Source: an uncultured Sulfitobacter sp. (GTDB lineage: Bacteria > Pseudomonadota > Alphaproteobacteria > Rhodobacterales > Rhodobacteraceae). Taken from it: 64,000 nucleotides of DNA. The position numbers and the translations under genes are program-made. Every line of letters begins with the position of its first letter. Position 1 is the stretch's first letter. Location: positions 248,001-312,000 of the forward strand of contig NZ_CANMQS010000001.1 in assembly GCF_947500075.1 (NCBI RefSeq), given 5' to 3'. Below are positions 26,757 through 34,769 of this stretch, in pieces. Under the pieces are notes generated by a model that was not told where the DNA came from, did no database searches, and saw nothing but the letters and a program-made list of their open reading frames with translations.

Positions 26757-28551
26757 GGTCGCTGAGGTTCGCGCGGCCCACCGCCTTGGCCGACCCGAAA
26801 TGTGCCAACAGCGCCCGCTTGCGCGCCGCCCCCACGCCCGGCACCTCATCCAGCGGCGTCGCACCCACCGCCTTGGCGCGTTTCGCCCGGTGCGTGCCAA
26901 TGGCAAAGCGGTGCGCCTCATCGCGCAAACGCTGCACGAAGTACAGCACCGGATCATTGTGCCTCAGCGCCATCGGCCGCTGCCCGGTGCGGTGGAATTC
27001 CTCCTTACCCGCATCCCGGTCAACGCCTTTGGCCACGCCGACCATGGGAATATCCTCCACCCCGTGATCGCGCATGATCTTGCGCACCGCACTCACCTGC
27101 CCGGCGCCCCCGTCGATCAGCAGCAGATCCGGCCACATGCCTTCGGTGCGATCCGGGTCTTCCTTGATCAGCCGTTTGAACCGCCGGTTCAGCACCTCTT
27201 TCATCATCCCGAAATCATCACCGGGGGTCAGCTCCTCCCCCCGGATGTTGAACTTGCGGTACTGGTTCTTCATCATCCCTTCCGGGCCCGCGACAATCAT
27301 CGCGCCCACCGCATTGGTCCCCTGAATGTGGGAGTTGTCATAGACCTCAATCCGCTGCGGCGGGCCGGGCAGATCAAAGGCATCCGCCAATCCTTGCATC
27401 AACCGCGCCTGTGTCGCCGTCTCCGCCATCTTGCGCGCAAGGCTCTCGCGCGCATTGCGCAGCGCGCCGTCCACCAGTTCCGCCTTTTCCCCCCGGCGCG
27501 GCACCAGCAGCTCCACCTTGCGGCCCAGCTTGCCGGTCAGGGCATCCGCCATCAGATCAGCATTCTCAATCTCATTGCTCAGGATCAACTGCCGCGCGGG
27601 TTCGCGGGTGTCATAGAACTGCCCGATGAACGCTTCCAGCACCTCCGCCGCATCCACATCCGCACCGACACGCGGGTAGTAATCCCGGTTGCCCCAGTTC
27701 TGGTTGGCCCGAATGAAAAACACCTGAACGCAGGCCTGCCCGCTGTCCATGTGCAGCGCGATGATGTCGGCCTCCGTCACGCCCTTCGGGTTGATCCCCT
27801 GCGAGGTCTGCACCTGCGTCAGCGCCTTGATCCGGTCGCGCAACGCCGCCGCCCGCTCAAATTCCATCTCCTCGGACGCCTGCGTCATCTCCTTTGCCAG
27901 CCGCGCCTGAATGTCGGTCTTCTTGCCCGACAAAAAGCGCTCGGCGTCCTTGACCGTCTGGCGATATTCCTCCGGGCTGATCTTGCCCACGCAGGGCGCG
28001 CTGCACCGCTTGATCTGATACTGCAAACAGGGCCGTGTGCGGCTGTCGAACATCGCGTTGGAGCAATCGCGCAGCAGGAACACCCGCTGCAACTGATTCA
28101 GCGTCCGGTTCACCGCGCCCGCGCTGGCAAAGGGGCCGTAATACGCCCCCTTCTCCTTCTTCGCGCCGCGATGCTTCTTGATCTGCGGATAATCATGTTC
28201 CGCTGTGACCAGAATATTGGGAAAGCTCTTGTCGTCGCGCAGCAGCACGTTGAACTTGGGCTTGAGCTGCTTGATCAGGTTCTGCTCCAGCAGCAGCGCC
28301 TCGGTTTCGGTCTTGGTGGTCAGGAACATCATCGACGCGGTGTTCGCGATCATCCGCGCAATCCGCCCCGAATGCCCCGAAGGCCGCGCATAGTTGCTGA
28401 CCCGCGCCCGCAGATTGCGCGCCTTGCCGACATAGAGCACCCTGCTCTCCGCATCGAGCATCCGGTACACCCCCGGAGAGCTGTCGATGGTCTTGAGGTA
28501 GCTCTGGATCACTTCGTGCCCCAGTTGTGGTGTCTCAGCGGTCGATGTCAT
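26686..28551 (-). CDS. uvrC: Excinuclease ABC subunit C
   Basis: The 621-residue protein cuts damaged DNA on both sides of the lesion in nucleotide excision repair. The N-terminal GIY-YIG nuclease domain begins SSPGVYRMLDAESRVLYVGKAR, a UVR motif (EEMEFERAAALRDRIKAL) lies at about 205-230, the RNase H-like nuclease core includes EVYDNSHIQGTNAVGAM, and the end carries helix-hairpin-helix motifs (LDEVPGVGAARKRALLAHFG). The start is the ATG at 28551; about 290 bp upstream form an AT-rich intergenic region likely to hold its promoter. Its 3' end overlaps the convergent SGNH gene by 71 bp. Confidence 0.97.
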   Translation of the reverse strand: MTSTAETPQLGHEVIQSYLKTIDSSPGVYRMLDAESRVLYVGKARNLRARVSNYARPSGHSGRIARMIANTASMMFLTTKTETEALLLEQNLIKQLKPKFNVLLRDDKSFPNILVTAEHDYPQIKKHRGAKKEKGAYYGPFASAGAVNRTLNQLQRVFLLRDCSNAMFDSRTRPCLQYQIKRCSAPCVGKISPEEYRQTVKDAERFLSGKKTDIQARLAKEMTQASEEMEFERAAALRDRIKALTQVQTSQGINPKGVTEADIIALHMDSGQACVQVFFIRANQNWGNRDYYPRVGADVDAAEVLEAFIGQFYDTREPARQLILSNEIENADLMADALTGKLGRKVELLVPRRGEKAELVDGALRNARESLARKMAETATQARLMQGLADAFDLPGPPQRIEVYDNSHIQGTNAVGAMIVAGPEGMMKNQYRKFNIRGEELTPGDDFGMMKEVLNRRFKRLIKEDPDRTEGMWPDLLLIDGGAGQVSAVRKIMRDHGVEDIPMVGVAKGVDRDAGKEEFHRTGQRPMALRHNDPVLYFVQRLRDEAHRFAIGTHRAKRAKAVGATPLDEVPGVGAARKRALLAHFGSAKAVGRANLSDLKAVAGVSDALAETIYAYFHERG

Positions 28552-28839
28552 GCGTGCGGCGGCCTCCAGATTCGCAAGCGTGATGATAGCCGGAATGGCA
28601 AGCGCTTTTCAGTCCACCATGTCTGTGGATAACTCTGCCTATAAGTTCACGCATTGCAGAAAAAATCCTTATCATCAGGGCACTTCGTTAAAACGCCTAA
28701 TTTTTAGGCAGTTATGTAAGTCATTGTTTTAATTTATTACTTTTATTTCAGTTCTGCAAAACACTGAAACCATTAGACTTTAGCAACCAAATCTTCATCT
28801 TCATGAAGACAGGTGCAAAACTTCTGTAAACTTCGCGTG
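28552..28839. other. AT-rich intergenic region upstream of uvrC
   Basis: This 288-bp stretch is much lower in GC than its surroundings. It contains a short inverted repeat GCCTAA...TTAGGC near 28697-28711 and the 10-bp palindrome CTTCATGAAG near 28799-28808. No gene was found. It must hold the uvrC promoter on the - strand, and perhaps the 3' end of the SDR transcript. Confidence 0.5.
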
Positions 28840-29619
28840 TCACTCAACCCCAAGAACGTCCGGCGTCTGCCAGCCAAGGTGCTGGCCACCGTCCACACAC
28901 ATAAGTTGTCCCGTGACCGCCGGCGCATCCAGAAAGTATCCAAGGGCAGCGGTGATGTCATCCGGATTGGCCCCGCGCCCCAGCACCGTGTTGGCCCGCT
29001 GATCGGCAAAATGCGTCTGGGATTGCCGCGCGCCTTTCAGGGTCGGTCCCGGCCCGATGGCATTCACGCGAATGACCGGCGCCAGCGCCTGCGCCGTGGT
29101 CTGAGTCATCGCCCACAGGCCCATCTTGGCCAGCGTGTAGGTCATGAACTCCGGCGTCAGCTTGCGCACCCGCTGGTCGATCATATTGACGATCAAGCCG
29201 GTCGCCACCGGCTCTCCCGCGTCATCAACCTCCGCCGCCATCCCCTGCGCCGCCATGGCTTGCGTCAATACAAACGGCGCCCGTAGATTGCTGTCCATAT
29301 GCCGGTCCCAGCTGTTGCGCGTGGCACTGTGAACCGTGTCGTATTCGAAGATAGAGGCGTTGTTGACCAGACAGGTGATCGGCCCGCCCAAAGCCGTGAC
29401 CGCCGCCGGAAACAGCGCTTGCGTCTCCGCCTCATCCAGCAGATCGGCCTTCAGCGCCACGGCCTGCCGGCCCATCGCCTTGATCCGGCGCACCGTCTCT
29501 TCCGCGCCCTCGGCAGACTGCGCGTAATGCACTGCCACATCAAACCCGCGTTGCGCCAGATACAGCGCCATCGCCTGCCCAAGGCGCTGCCCCGCCCCCG
29601 TTACCAATGCCCGTCTCAT
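28840..29619 (-). CDS. SDR-family oxidoreductase, pteridine reductase/FolM-like
   Basis: The 259-residue protein is a short-chain dehydrogenase. The cofactor motif TGAGQRLGQAMA at the N-terminus resembles the TGGARRLG pattern of pteridine reductases. The catalytic region reads IVNMIDQRVRKL followed by YTLAK, with Asp where most SDRs have Ser, exactly as in PTR1 (Asp/Tyr/Lys). That favours a dihydromonapterin or dihydropteridine reductase (FolM-like) using NADPH over a sugar or steroid SDR. It is the last gene of the sppA-small protein-antiporter operon, 15 bp after the antiporter. Confidence 0.85.
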   Translation of the reverse strand: MRRALVTGAGQRLGQAMALYLAQRGFDVAVHYAQSAEGAEETVRRIKAMGRQAVALKADLLDEAETQALFPAAVTALGGPITCLVNNASIFEYDTVHSATRNSWDRHMDSNLRAPFVLTQAMAAQGMAAEVDDAGEPVATGLIVNMIDQRVRKLTPEFMTYTLAKMGLWAMTQTTAQALAPVIRVNAIGPGPTLKGARQSQTHFADQRANTVLGRGANPDDITAALGYFLDAPAVTGQLMCVDGGQHLGWQTPDVLGVE

Positions 29620-29634
29620 GGGTCGCCCCTCAGT

Positions 29635-30582
29635 CTACGCCAACACGACGAAAAGATAGAACGCATACATCGCGGTCAAGCCGATGCCGGCCATCCGGGT
29701 GATGTCCCGGCCCATGAAGACAAACGGGATCAGCAGCAGCGACGCCGCCAGCATCACCCACAGATCAAACCGCAGGAACGCCGGGTCCACGCTGATCGGT
29801 CCCACAAGGCTGGCAATGCCGACAATGGCCAGCAGGTTGAACATGTTCGACCCGATCACATTGCCCAGCGCCACATCAGCCTGCCGTCGCAGCGCGGCCA
29901 TCACCGTGGTCGCAAGCTCCGGCAAGGACGTACCAATCGCCACCAGCGTCAGGCCAATGACCGTATCGCTGACCCCATACGCCCGCGCAATCACCGAGGC
30001 GTTCTCCACCAGCAGGTTCGCCCCCACGGGCAGGCCGATCAGCCCCAGCACCAGAAACGTCCCGATCTGCCACTTCGGCATGTCCGGGTCCGCCCCTTCG
30101 GGCTCTTCCTCATCATCGGCACAGGCCTTGCGGTGGCTGCGCGCCTCCATGAAGGCCGAGCCCAGCACATATCCCAGCGCCCCCAGCAGCACCAAACCGG
30201 CCAGCCAGTCAAAAACCCCGCGGAACGCCAATGCGATAAACAGCAGCGTCGCGGCGATCATCACCGTGAAATTCTTGCGCGTGTCACACTCAGAGGTGTG
30301 CATCGTCGCCAGCAGCGCAGGCACGCCCAGCACCAGCAGGATATTGGCCGTGTTCGACCCCACCACATTGCCCAGTGCAATCCCCGGCGCATTGTCCAGC
30401 ACCGCCTTGATCGCAATCAACAGCTCCGGCGCCGACGTGCCAAAGGCCACAATCGTCAGGCTGACGATCATCGCGGGCACACCCAGCCGCAGCGACAGGT
30501 TCACCGCCCCCTTGACCAGCGCATCCCCCGCCAGCAGCAGGATCACCAGCCCCAGCCCGGACAACACCCATGGCATCAGCAT
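29635..30582 (-). CDS. Calcium/sodium antiporter (CaCA family, YrbG-like)
   Basis: The 315-residue protein has about ten membrane helices in two inverted halves. Each half contains the CaCA alpha-repeat: GTSAPELLIAIKAVLDN with GNVVGSNTAN in the first, and GTSLPELATTVMAAL with GNVIGSNMFN in the second. It should exchange Na+ (or H+) for Ca2+ across the inner membrane. An acidic cytoplasmic loop (CADDEEEPEGADPDMP) lies between the halves. The start overlaps the 54-codon gene upstream by one base (TGATG). Confidence 0.92.
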   Translation of the reverse strand: MLMPWVLSGLGLVILLLAGDALVKGAVNLSLRLGVPAMIVSLTIVAFGTSAPELLIAIKAVLDNAPGIALGNVVGSNTANILLVLGVPALLATMHTSECDTRKNFTVMIAATLLFIALAFRGVFDWLAGLVLLGALGYVLGSAFMEARSHRKACADDEEEPEGADPDMPKWQIGTFLVLGLIGLPVGANLLVENASVIARAYGVSDTVIGLTLVAIGTSLPELATTVMAALRRQADVALGNVIGSNMFNLLAIVGIASLVGPISVDPAFLRFDLWVMLAASLLLIPFVFMGRDITRMAGIGLTAMYAFYLFVVLA

Positions 30583-30746
30583 CAGGTCTTACCCCCGCAA
30601 GGACAATCACCCTTGCCGATCCGGTGCCGCCCGCAGGCGCTGCACTTCGTCTGTTTCAACCGTTTACCGCCCAGCCAATGCATCTTGCCAAAAAAGGCGA
30701 GCGTGCCCATCACGACAAGGAAAAGGAGGACGATCTTTGAAATCAT
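30582..30746 (-). CDS. 54-residue membrane protein with a C-terminal Cys4 zinc-ribbon-like tail
   Basis: This short gene reads ATG at 30746 to TGA at 30582-30584. One membrane helix (about 4-20, IVLLFLVVMGTLAFFG) is followed by a basic linker and a tail with C35-x2-C38 and C48-x-C50, which could bind zinc. It starts 3 bp after the sppA-like stop and shares its last base with the antiporter ATG. AAAGGA-type ribosome signal strength could not be judged. The protein-like composition and coupling on both sides support a real gene. Function unknown. Confidence 0.75.
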   Translation of the reverse strand: MISKIVLLFLVVMGTLAFFGKMHWLGGKRLKQTKCSACGRHRIGKGDCPCGGKT

Positions 30747-30749
30747 GCG

Positions 30750-31547
30750 CTACAGACCAAAGCGCGCGTAGGCCGCCCGCTCCTCAATGCCCTGCACCGC
30801 GTCCTGCACCATCTGGGCGCCAAACCGGCTCAGCAATCCGCGCTTCACGCCATAGCGGCGGAACTTCACCTTGTCGCCAAACCGCTCTTTCATCATCGGC
30901 TTGAGGTGCCCGATCCCGTCGATCAACCCCAGTTCCGCAGCACGTCTAGAAAGCCAGACTTCCCCGGTGAACAGGTCCTGATCCTCCGGCAGCTTGCCTG
31001 CGCGCCGCGCGCTGACGTGGTCTTTGAAATTCACATGAATGTCTTCCAGCAGCACTTTCAGCCGCGCAACATCCTCGGGGTTTTCCGGGCGGAACGGGTC
31101 CAGCATGCTCTTGGACTTGCCCGCCGTATGCACCCGCCGTTCCACACCGTAGTTGCCAATCAACTCATGCAGCCCGAAGGAGGCCGAAATCACGCCGATC
31201 GACCCCACAACCGAAGACGGATCGCCATAAATCTCATCCGCCGCCGCCGCCAGCCAATACCCGCCGGATGCGGCAACATCCTCCACGAAAGCGATGACCG
31301 GCACGTCTTTCTCTTCGGCCAGCCGCCGGATGCGCGCACCGATCAGCGAGGATTGCACCGGGCTGCCACCGGGAGAGTTCACCTCCAGCGCCACCGCCAC
31401 AGGCTTGCCCTTGGCAAACGCCTTCTCAATCGCCGGGGCCAGCACCGCGTCATTCAACGCACCCCGCCCCTGCGCGCCAATCACACCTGCAAGGCGGATC
31501 ACAGCGACGGTCGGGCCAGATTTCAGGAAGGGCAGCCAATTACTCAT
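30750..31547 (-). CDS. S49 family peptidase (SppA/SohB-like)
   Basis: The protein has 265 residues, the single-domain size of short SppA/SohB proteins. VAVALEVNSPGGSPVQSS and the catalytic-serine region VAASGGYWLAAAADEIY at about residue 100 fit signal peptide peptidase A, which cleaves remnant signal peptides in membranes with a Ser-Lys pair. The Lys is probably in the later helix near AGKSKSMLDPF. It begins the operon with the 54-residue protein, the antiporter and the SDR. Confidence 0.9.
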   Translation of the reverse strand: MSNWLPFLKSGPTVAVIRLAGVIGAQGRGALNDAVLAPAIEKAFAKGKPVAVALEVNSPGGSPVQSSLIGARIRRLAEEKDVPVIAFVEDVAASGGYWLAAAADEIYGDPSSVVGSIGVISASFGLHELIGNYGVERRVHTAGKSKSMLDPFRPENPEDVARLKVLLEDIHVNFKDHVSARRAGKLPEDQDLFTGEVWLSRRAAELGLIDGIGHLKPMMKERFGDKVKFRRYGVKRGLLSRFGAQMVQDAVQGIEERAAYARFGL

Positions 31548-31619
31548 CCGTCAGATGTAGAGCGGCGGGCGGCGGCAAACAAGGCGATGCGTGTCTTTAT
31601 TCCCCACAGTGCAAATCGG

Positions 31620-32381
31620 TCACTGCCGGATGCGCCAGCCGGTGCGGAAAATCCACCAGATCACGCCCAGACAGGCCGCTGTGAACAGGCCAATCGCCAG
31701 CAGGCTGGTCAGGATCGGCACATCCGCCGTACCAAAGAACGCCCAGCGAAAACCGGAGATCAGATAGACCACCGGATTGAACATCGAAATCGTCTGCCAC
31801 ACGGGTGGCAGCATGTTGATCGAATAGAACGACCCGCCCAGAAAAACCAAGGGGGTCACGATCAACAGCGGCACAATCTGCAACTGCTCGAAGTTCCCTG
31901 CCCAGATGCCCAGGATGAACCCAAACAGCGCAAAACTGATCGTGGTCAGCACCAGAAACGCCACCATGGCAATGGGATGTTCAATGGTGAAATCGACAAA
32001 GAAGAACGCCGTGCACAGGATGATCGCCCCGATGATCAACGCCTTGATCGCCGCCGCGCCCACATAGCCGATGACAATCTCGATAAAGCTGATCGGGGCC
32101 GACAGCAGCTCAAAGAATGTCCCGATGAATTTAGGAAAATAGATCCCAAACGATGCGTTGGAGATCGCCTGCGTGATCACCGTCAGCATGATCAGCCCCG
32201 GCACGATGAACGCGGCATAGCTCACGCCCTCGACCTCCTGAATGCGGCTGCCAATCGCGGCGCCAAACACCACGAAATACAAGGACGTCGAAATCACCGG
32301 CGCCAGAAAGCTCTGCGCGATGGTGCGGAAAAACCGCGCCATTTCAAACCGGAAAATGGAAAGGACCGCCATCCAGTTCAT
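31620..32381 (-). CDS. ABC-2 type transporter permease
   Basis: The 253-residue protein has six predicted membrane helices and the ABC-2 permease pattern ([20 protein letters not shown], the [20 protein letters not shown] segment, [12 protein letters not shown]). It is the membrane part of an exporter with the ATPase encoded immediately upstream, and the genes overlap by 4 bp. The YadH/NodJ-like group it resembles exports polysaccharide, drugs or Na+; the substrate cannot be told. Confidence 0.9.
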   Translation of the reverse strand: MNWMAVLSIFRFEMARFFRTIAQSFLAPVISTSLYFVVFGAAIGSRIQEVEGVSYAAFIVPGLIMLTVITQAISNASFGIYFPKFIGTFFELLSAPISFIEIVIGYVGAAAIKALIIGAIILCTAFFFVDFTIEHPIAMVAFLVLTTISFALFGFILGIWAGNFEQLQIVPLLIVTPLVFLGGSFYSINMLPPVWQTISMFNPVVYLISGFRWAFFGTADVPILTSLLAIGLFTAACLGVIWWIFRTGWRIRQ

Positions 32382-33307
32382 GCCGCATCCTCCTTCACCA
32401 GGGTGACGAAAATCTCTTCCAGACTGGATTGCCGCGTCACCACATCACGCAGCACCAGCCCCGCCGCCGCCACCTTCGACAGGAGCGAGGTGATCCCCGT
32501 CCGCTCGCTCTTGGTGTCATAGGTATAGATCAACGCCCCGCCATCCTCCGACAGACGCAGCGCGTCTGACCGCAGGCTTTCGGGGATCTCGGAAATCTTC
32601 TCCGTCAGCTGCACTTCCAGCTCTTTCTGCCCCATCCGCGCCATCAGGGTGTCCTTGTCCTCCACCAGCATCAACTCACCACTGGCGATCACGCCCACAC
32701 GGTCGGCAATCGCTTCGGCCTCTTCGATGTAATGCGTGGTCAGAATGATCGTCACGCCATCCGCCTTCAGGCCCGCCACGACCTCCCACATGTCCTTGCG
32801 CAATTCCACATCCACACCCGCCGTGGGTTCGTCCAGAAACAGCACCCTCGGATCATGGGCCAGCGCCTTGGCGATCAGCACCCGGCGCTTCATCCCGCCT
32901 GACAATTCCCTGATCTGGCTGTCTTTCTTGTCCCACAGCGACAATTGCCGCAGCACCTTCTCAATCGCCTTGTCATCAGACGGTTTGCCAAACAGCCCGC
33001 GCGAAAACCGCACGGTGTTGATCACCCGCTCAAAGGGTTCCAGATTGATCTCCTGCGGCACCAGCCCGATCATCTGCCGCGCGGCGCGGTAATCCGTGAT
33101 AATGTCATGCCCGCCCACGCTCACACTGCCCGACGTCGGCGTCGTGATCCCGCACACGGTTGAGATCAGCGTGGTCTTGCCCGCGCCATTCGGCCCCAGC
33201 AGCGCCAAGATCTCCCCTTCCCGGATGTTCAGCGACACCCCCTTGAGGGCCTGAAACCCACCCTTGTAGGATTTTTGCAGGTCGGTGATGCGGACGATAT
33301 CAGACAT
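32378..33307 (-). CDS. ABC transporter ATP-binding protein (ABC-2 exporter)
   Basis: The protein has about 309 residues. Walker [10 protein letters not shown] is at about residue 38, the signature LSGGMKRR follows, Walker B is [12 protein letters not shown], and the H-loop is [11 protein letters not shown]-terminal domain of about 80 residues resembles DrrA/YadG-type proteins. I chose ATG 33307 ([14 protein letters not shown]); an ATG 18 codons upstream is less typical. It powers the permease encoded just downstream. Confidence 0.93.
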   Translation of the reverse strand: MSDIVRITDLQKSYKGGFQALKGVSLNIREGEILALLGPNGAGKTTLISTVCGITTPTSGSVSVGGHDIITDYRAARQMIGLVPQEINLEPFERVINTVRFSRGLFGKPSDDKAIEKVLRQLSLWDKKDSQIRELSGGMKRRVLIAKALAHDPRVLFLDEPTAGVDVELRKDMWEVVAGLKADGVTIILTTHYIEEAEAIADRVGVIASGELMLVEDKDTLMARMGQKELEVQLTEKISEIPESLRSDALRLSEDGGALIYTYDTKSERTGITSLLSKVAAAGLVLRDVVTRQSSLEEIFVTLVKEDAA

Positions 33308-33387
33308 GGAGGGACCTTTGTTGCCTTGGGCAGAAGTGTAGAACCCACCCCAAAGTGTCAACCAGACAGCCTGTGCGCTGATGCAGG

Positions 33388-34353
33388 TTACTTCTGCACT
33401 TCCACCACAACCTTGCCTGTCGCCTTGCGGCTGCGCAACAGGTCAAGCGCCTCATTGGCCTGCGCCAATGGCATCACATGGCTGACATGGGGCTTCAGCT
33501 TGCCTGCGGCGTACCAGTCGAACAGCACCTTGAAACTGTCCGTCAGCACTTTCGGGTTCAGCTTGGCATACCCGCCCCAGTAAAACCCGATGACCGAGAT
33601 ATTCTTGACCAGCACGATGTTCGCCGGGATCTGCGGCACCTCGCCGGAGGCAAACCCCAGCGGCAGCAACCGCGCCTCGGGGTTCGCGGCGCGCAGGGCG
33701 GCCTTGAACTGATCGCCGCCCACCGGGTCGTAAACCACATCCGCACCGCCCAGGCCTTTGACCACTTCGCGGATGTCATCGGTTTCGGAATCCACCAGAT
33801 GGTCGGCCCCCATCTGACGGCAAATCTCCAGCTTCTCTTTGCCGCGTGCGCAGGCAATCACCTCCGCCCCCATCAGCTTGCCCAGTTCCACCGCCGTCAG
33901 ACCCACGCCGCCCGACGCGCCCAGCACCAGCAACCGCTCCCCCGGTTTCAGATGCGCCTTGTAGTCAAGCCCGACGTGGCTGGTGCCATAGGCAATCAGA
34001 AACGCCGCCGCATCCACCGCTGTCATCTCATCCGGGATCGGCACACAGATCGCCGCCGGGATACACACATATTCGCCCAAGCCCCCGAACCCCGAATAGG
34101 ACGCGATCCGCGTACCGGCTGTCAGGTCCGTGACACCCTCCCCCACCGCTGCCACGGTCCCGGCCAGCTCCATCCCCAGCGTCGCGGGCAAGGGCGGCTT
34201 CTCCTGATAGGTGCCCTTGATGATCAGCGTGTCACCAAAGTTCAGCCCGCAGGTTTCCACCTTCACCAACACCTCCCCCGCCGCCGGGGTCGGACGGTCG
34301 ATTTCGCGCATTTCAAGCGGGGCGTCGGTAGCGATGAGTTGCATGGCGCGCAT
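33388..34353 (-). CDS. NADPH:quinone oxidoreductase family protein (MDR zinc-independent type)
   Basis: The 321-residue protein is a medium-chain reductase. It has the N-terminal [20 protein letters not shown], the cofactor motif [24 protein letters not shown] at about residue 143, and the quinone reductase segment [12 protein letters not shown]. No structural zinc Cys cluster is visible, which fits the quinone oxidoreductase branch. It may reduce quinones or enals with NADPH; the substrate is uncertain. It stands alone, and the start may be the Met at codon 4. Confidence 0.9.
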   Translation of the reverse strand: MRAMQLIATDAPLEMREIDRPTPAAGEVLVKVETCGLNFGDTLIIKGTYQEKPPLPATLGMELAGTVAAVGEGVTDLTAGTRIASYSGFGGLGEYVCIPAAICVPIPDEMTAVDAAAFLIAYGTSHVGLDYKAHLKPGERLLVLGASGGVGLTAVELGKLMGAEVIACARGKEKLEICRQMGADHLVDSETDDIREVVKGLGGADVVYDPVGGDQFKAALRAANPEARLLPLGFASGEVPQIPANIVLVKNISVIGFYWGGYAKLNPKVLTDSFKVLFDWYAAGKLKPHVSHVMPLAQANEALDLLRSRKATGKVVVEVQK

Positions 34354-34769
34354 CGGATCTGTCTCCTTGAAACTGTAGGGGTCAGATGGCCCAAAACCCG
34401 CCCAAATGGCAAGGCCTGACCCCCGATTTTGCCAGATCGGCTAAGTCTCTGTTTTCAAACAACTGTGCACAAACGGTGTACAGGTTGTGCACAGTCCGTG
34501 TACCGGTTGTGCCCCCCGTTTTTCACCCTTCCCACCCCCCGTCATTCTGCGGCAAACTGTCACGATCCACCCGCATTTCCCGCGCTCCCGATCCGGGATC
34601 ATGTCGGAGGCTTACTTCTTAATACCCACCTCTCCCCAAATCGTCTCACCGCTCTAATTGTACCCAATCAGAAAACAGTTTTGTGCCCAGATTGTCCGGT
34701 TTCCCTTGAGAAACCCCTCAAATTCACCCAGATATGGGCGACGTCCCATCCAGAATATCAGGAGTTCGC
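34354..34769. other. 416-bp divergent intergenic region upstream of the Mrp operon
   Basis: No gene was identified; one open frame here (34429-34827) does not look like protein. The region must hold the promoter of the Mrp operon (GTG at 34770) and of the quinone reductase on the other strand. Its main feature is the block of hexamers repeated every 11 bp at 34464-34514. Confidence 0.6.
34464..34514. repeat. Tandem 11-bp-phased GTG(C/T)AC hexamers, probable multi-site operator
   Basis: Alternating GTGCAC and GTGTAC hexamers start at 34465, 34476, 34487 and 34498, with a degenerate fifth (GTGCCC) at 34509. The spacing is exactly 11 bp, close to one DNA helical turn. Read as larger units, 34464-34485 and 34486-34507 are 22-bp direct repeats with most bases identical. 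This suggests a protein array binding one face of the DNA ahead of the Mrp operon. Confidence 0.6.

Noticed and set aside
26635-28632. 665-codon + strand frame opposite uvrC
   Set aside because: Same type of composition artefact, lying completely opposite a clear UvrC protein.
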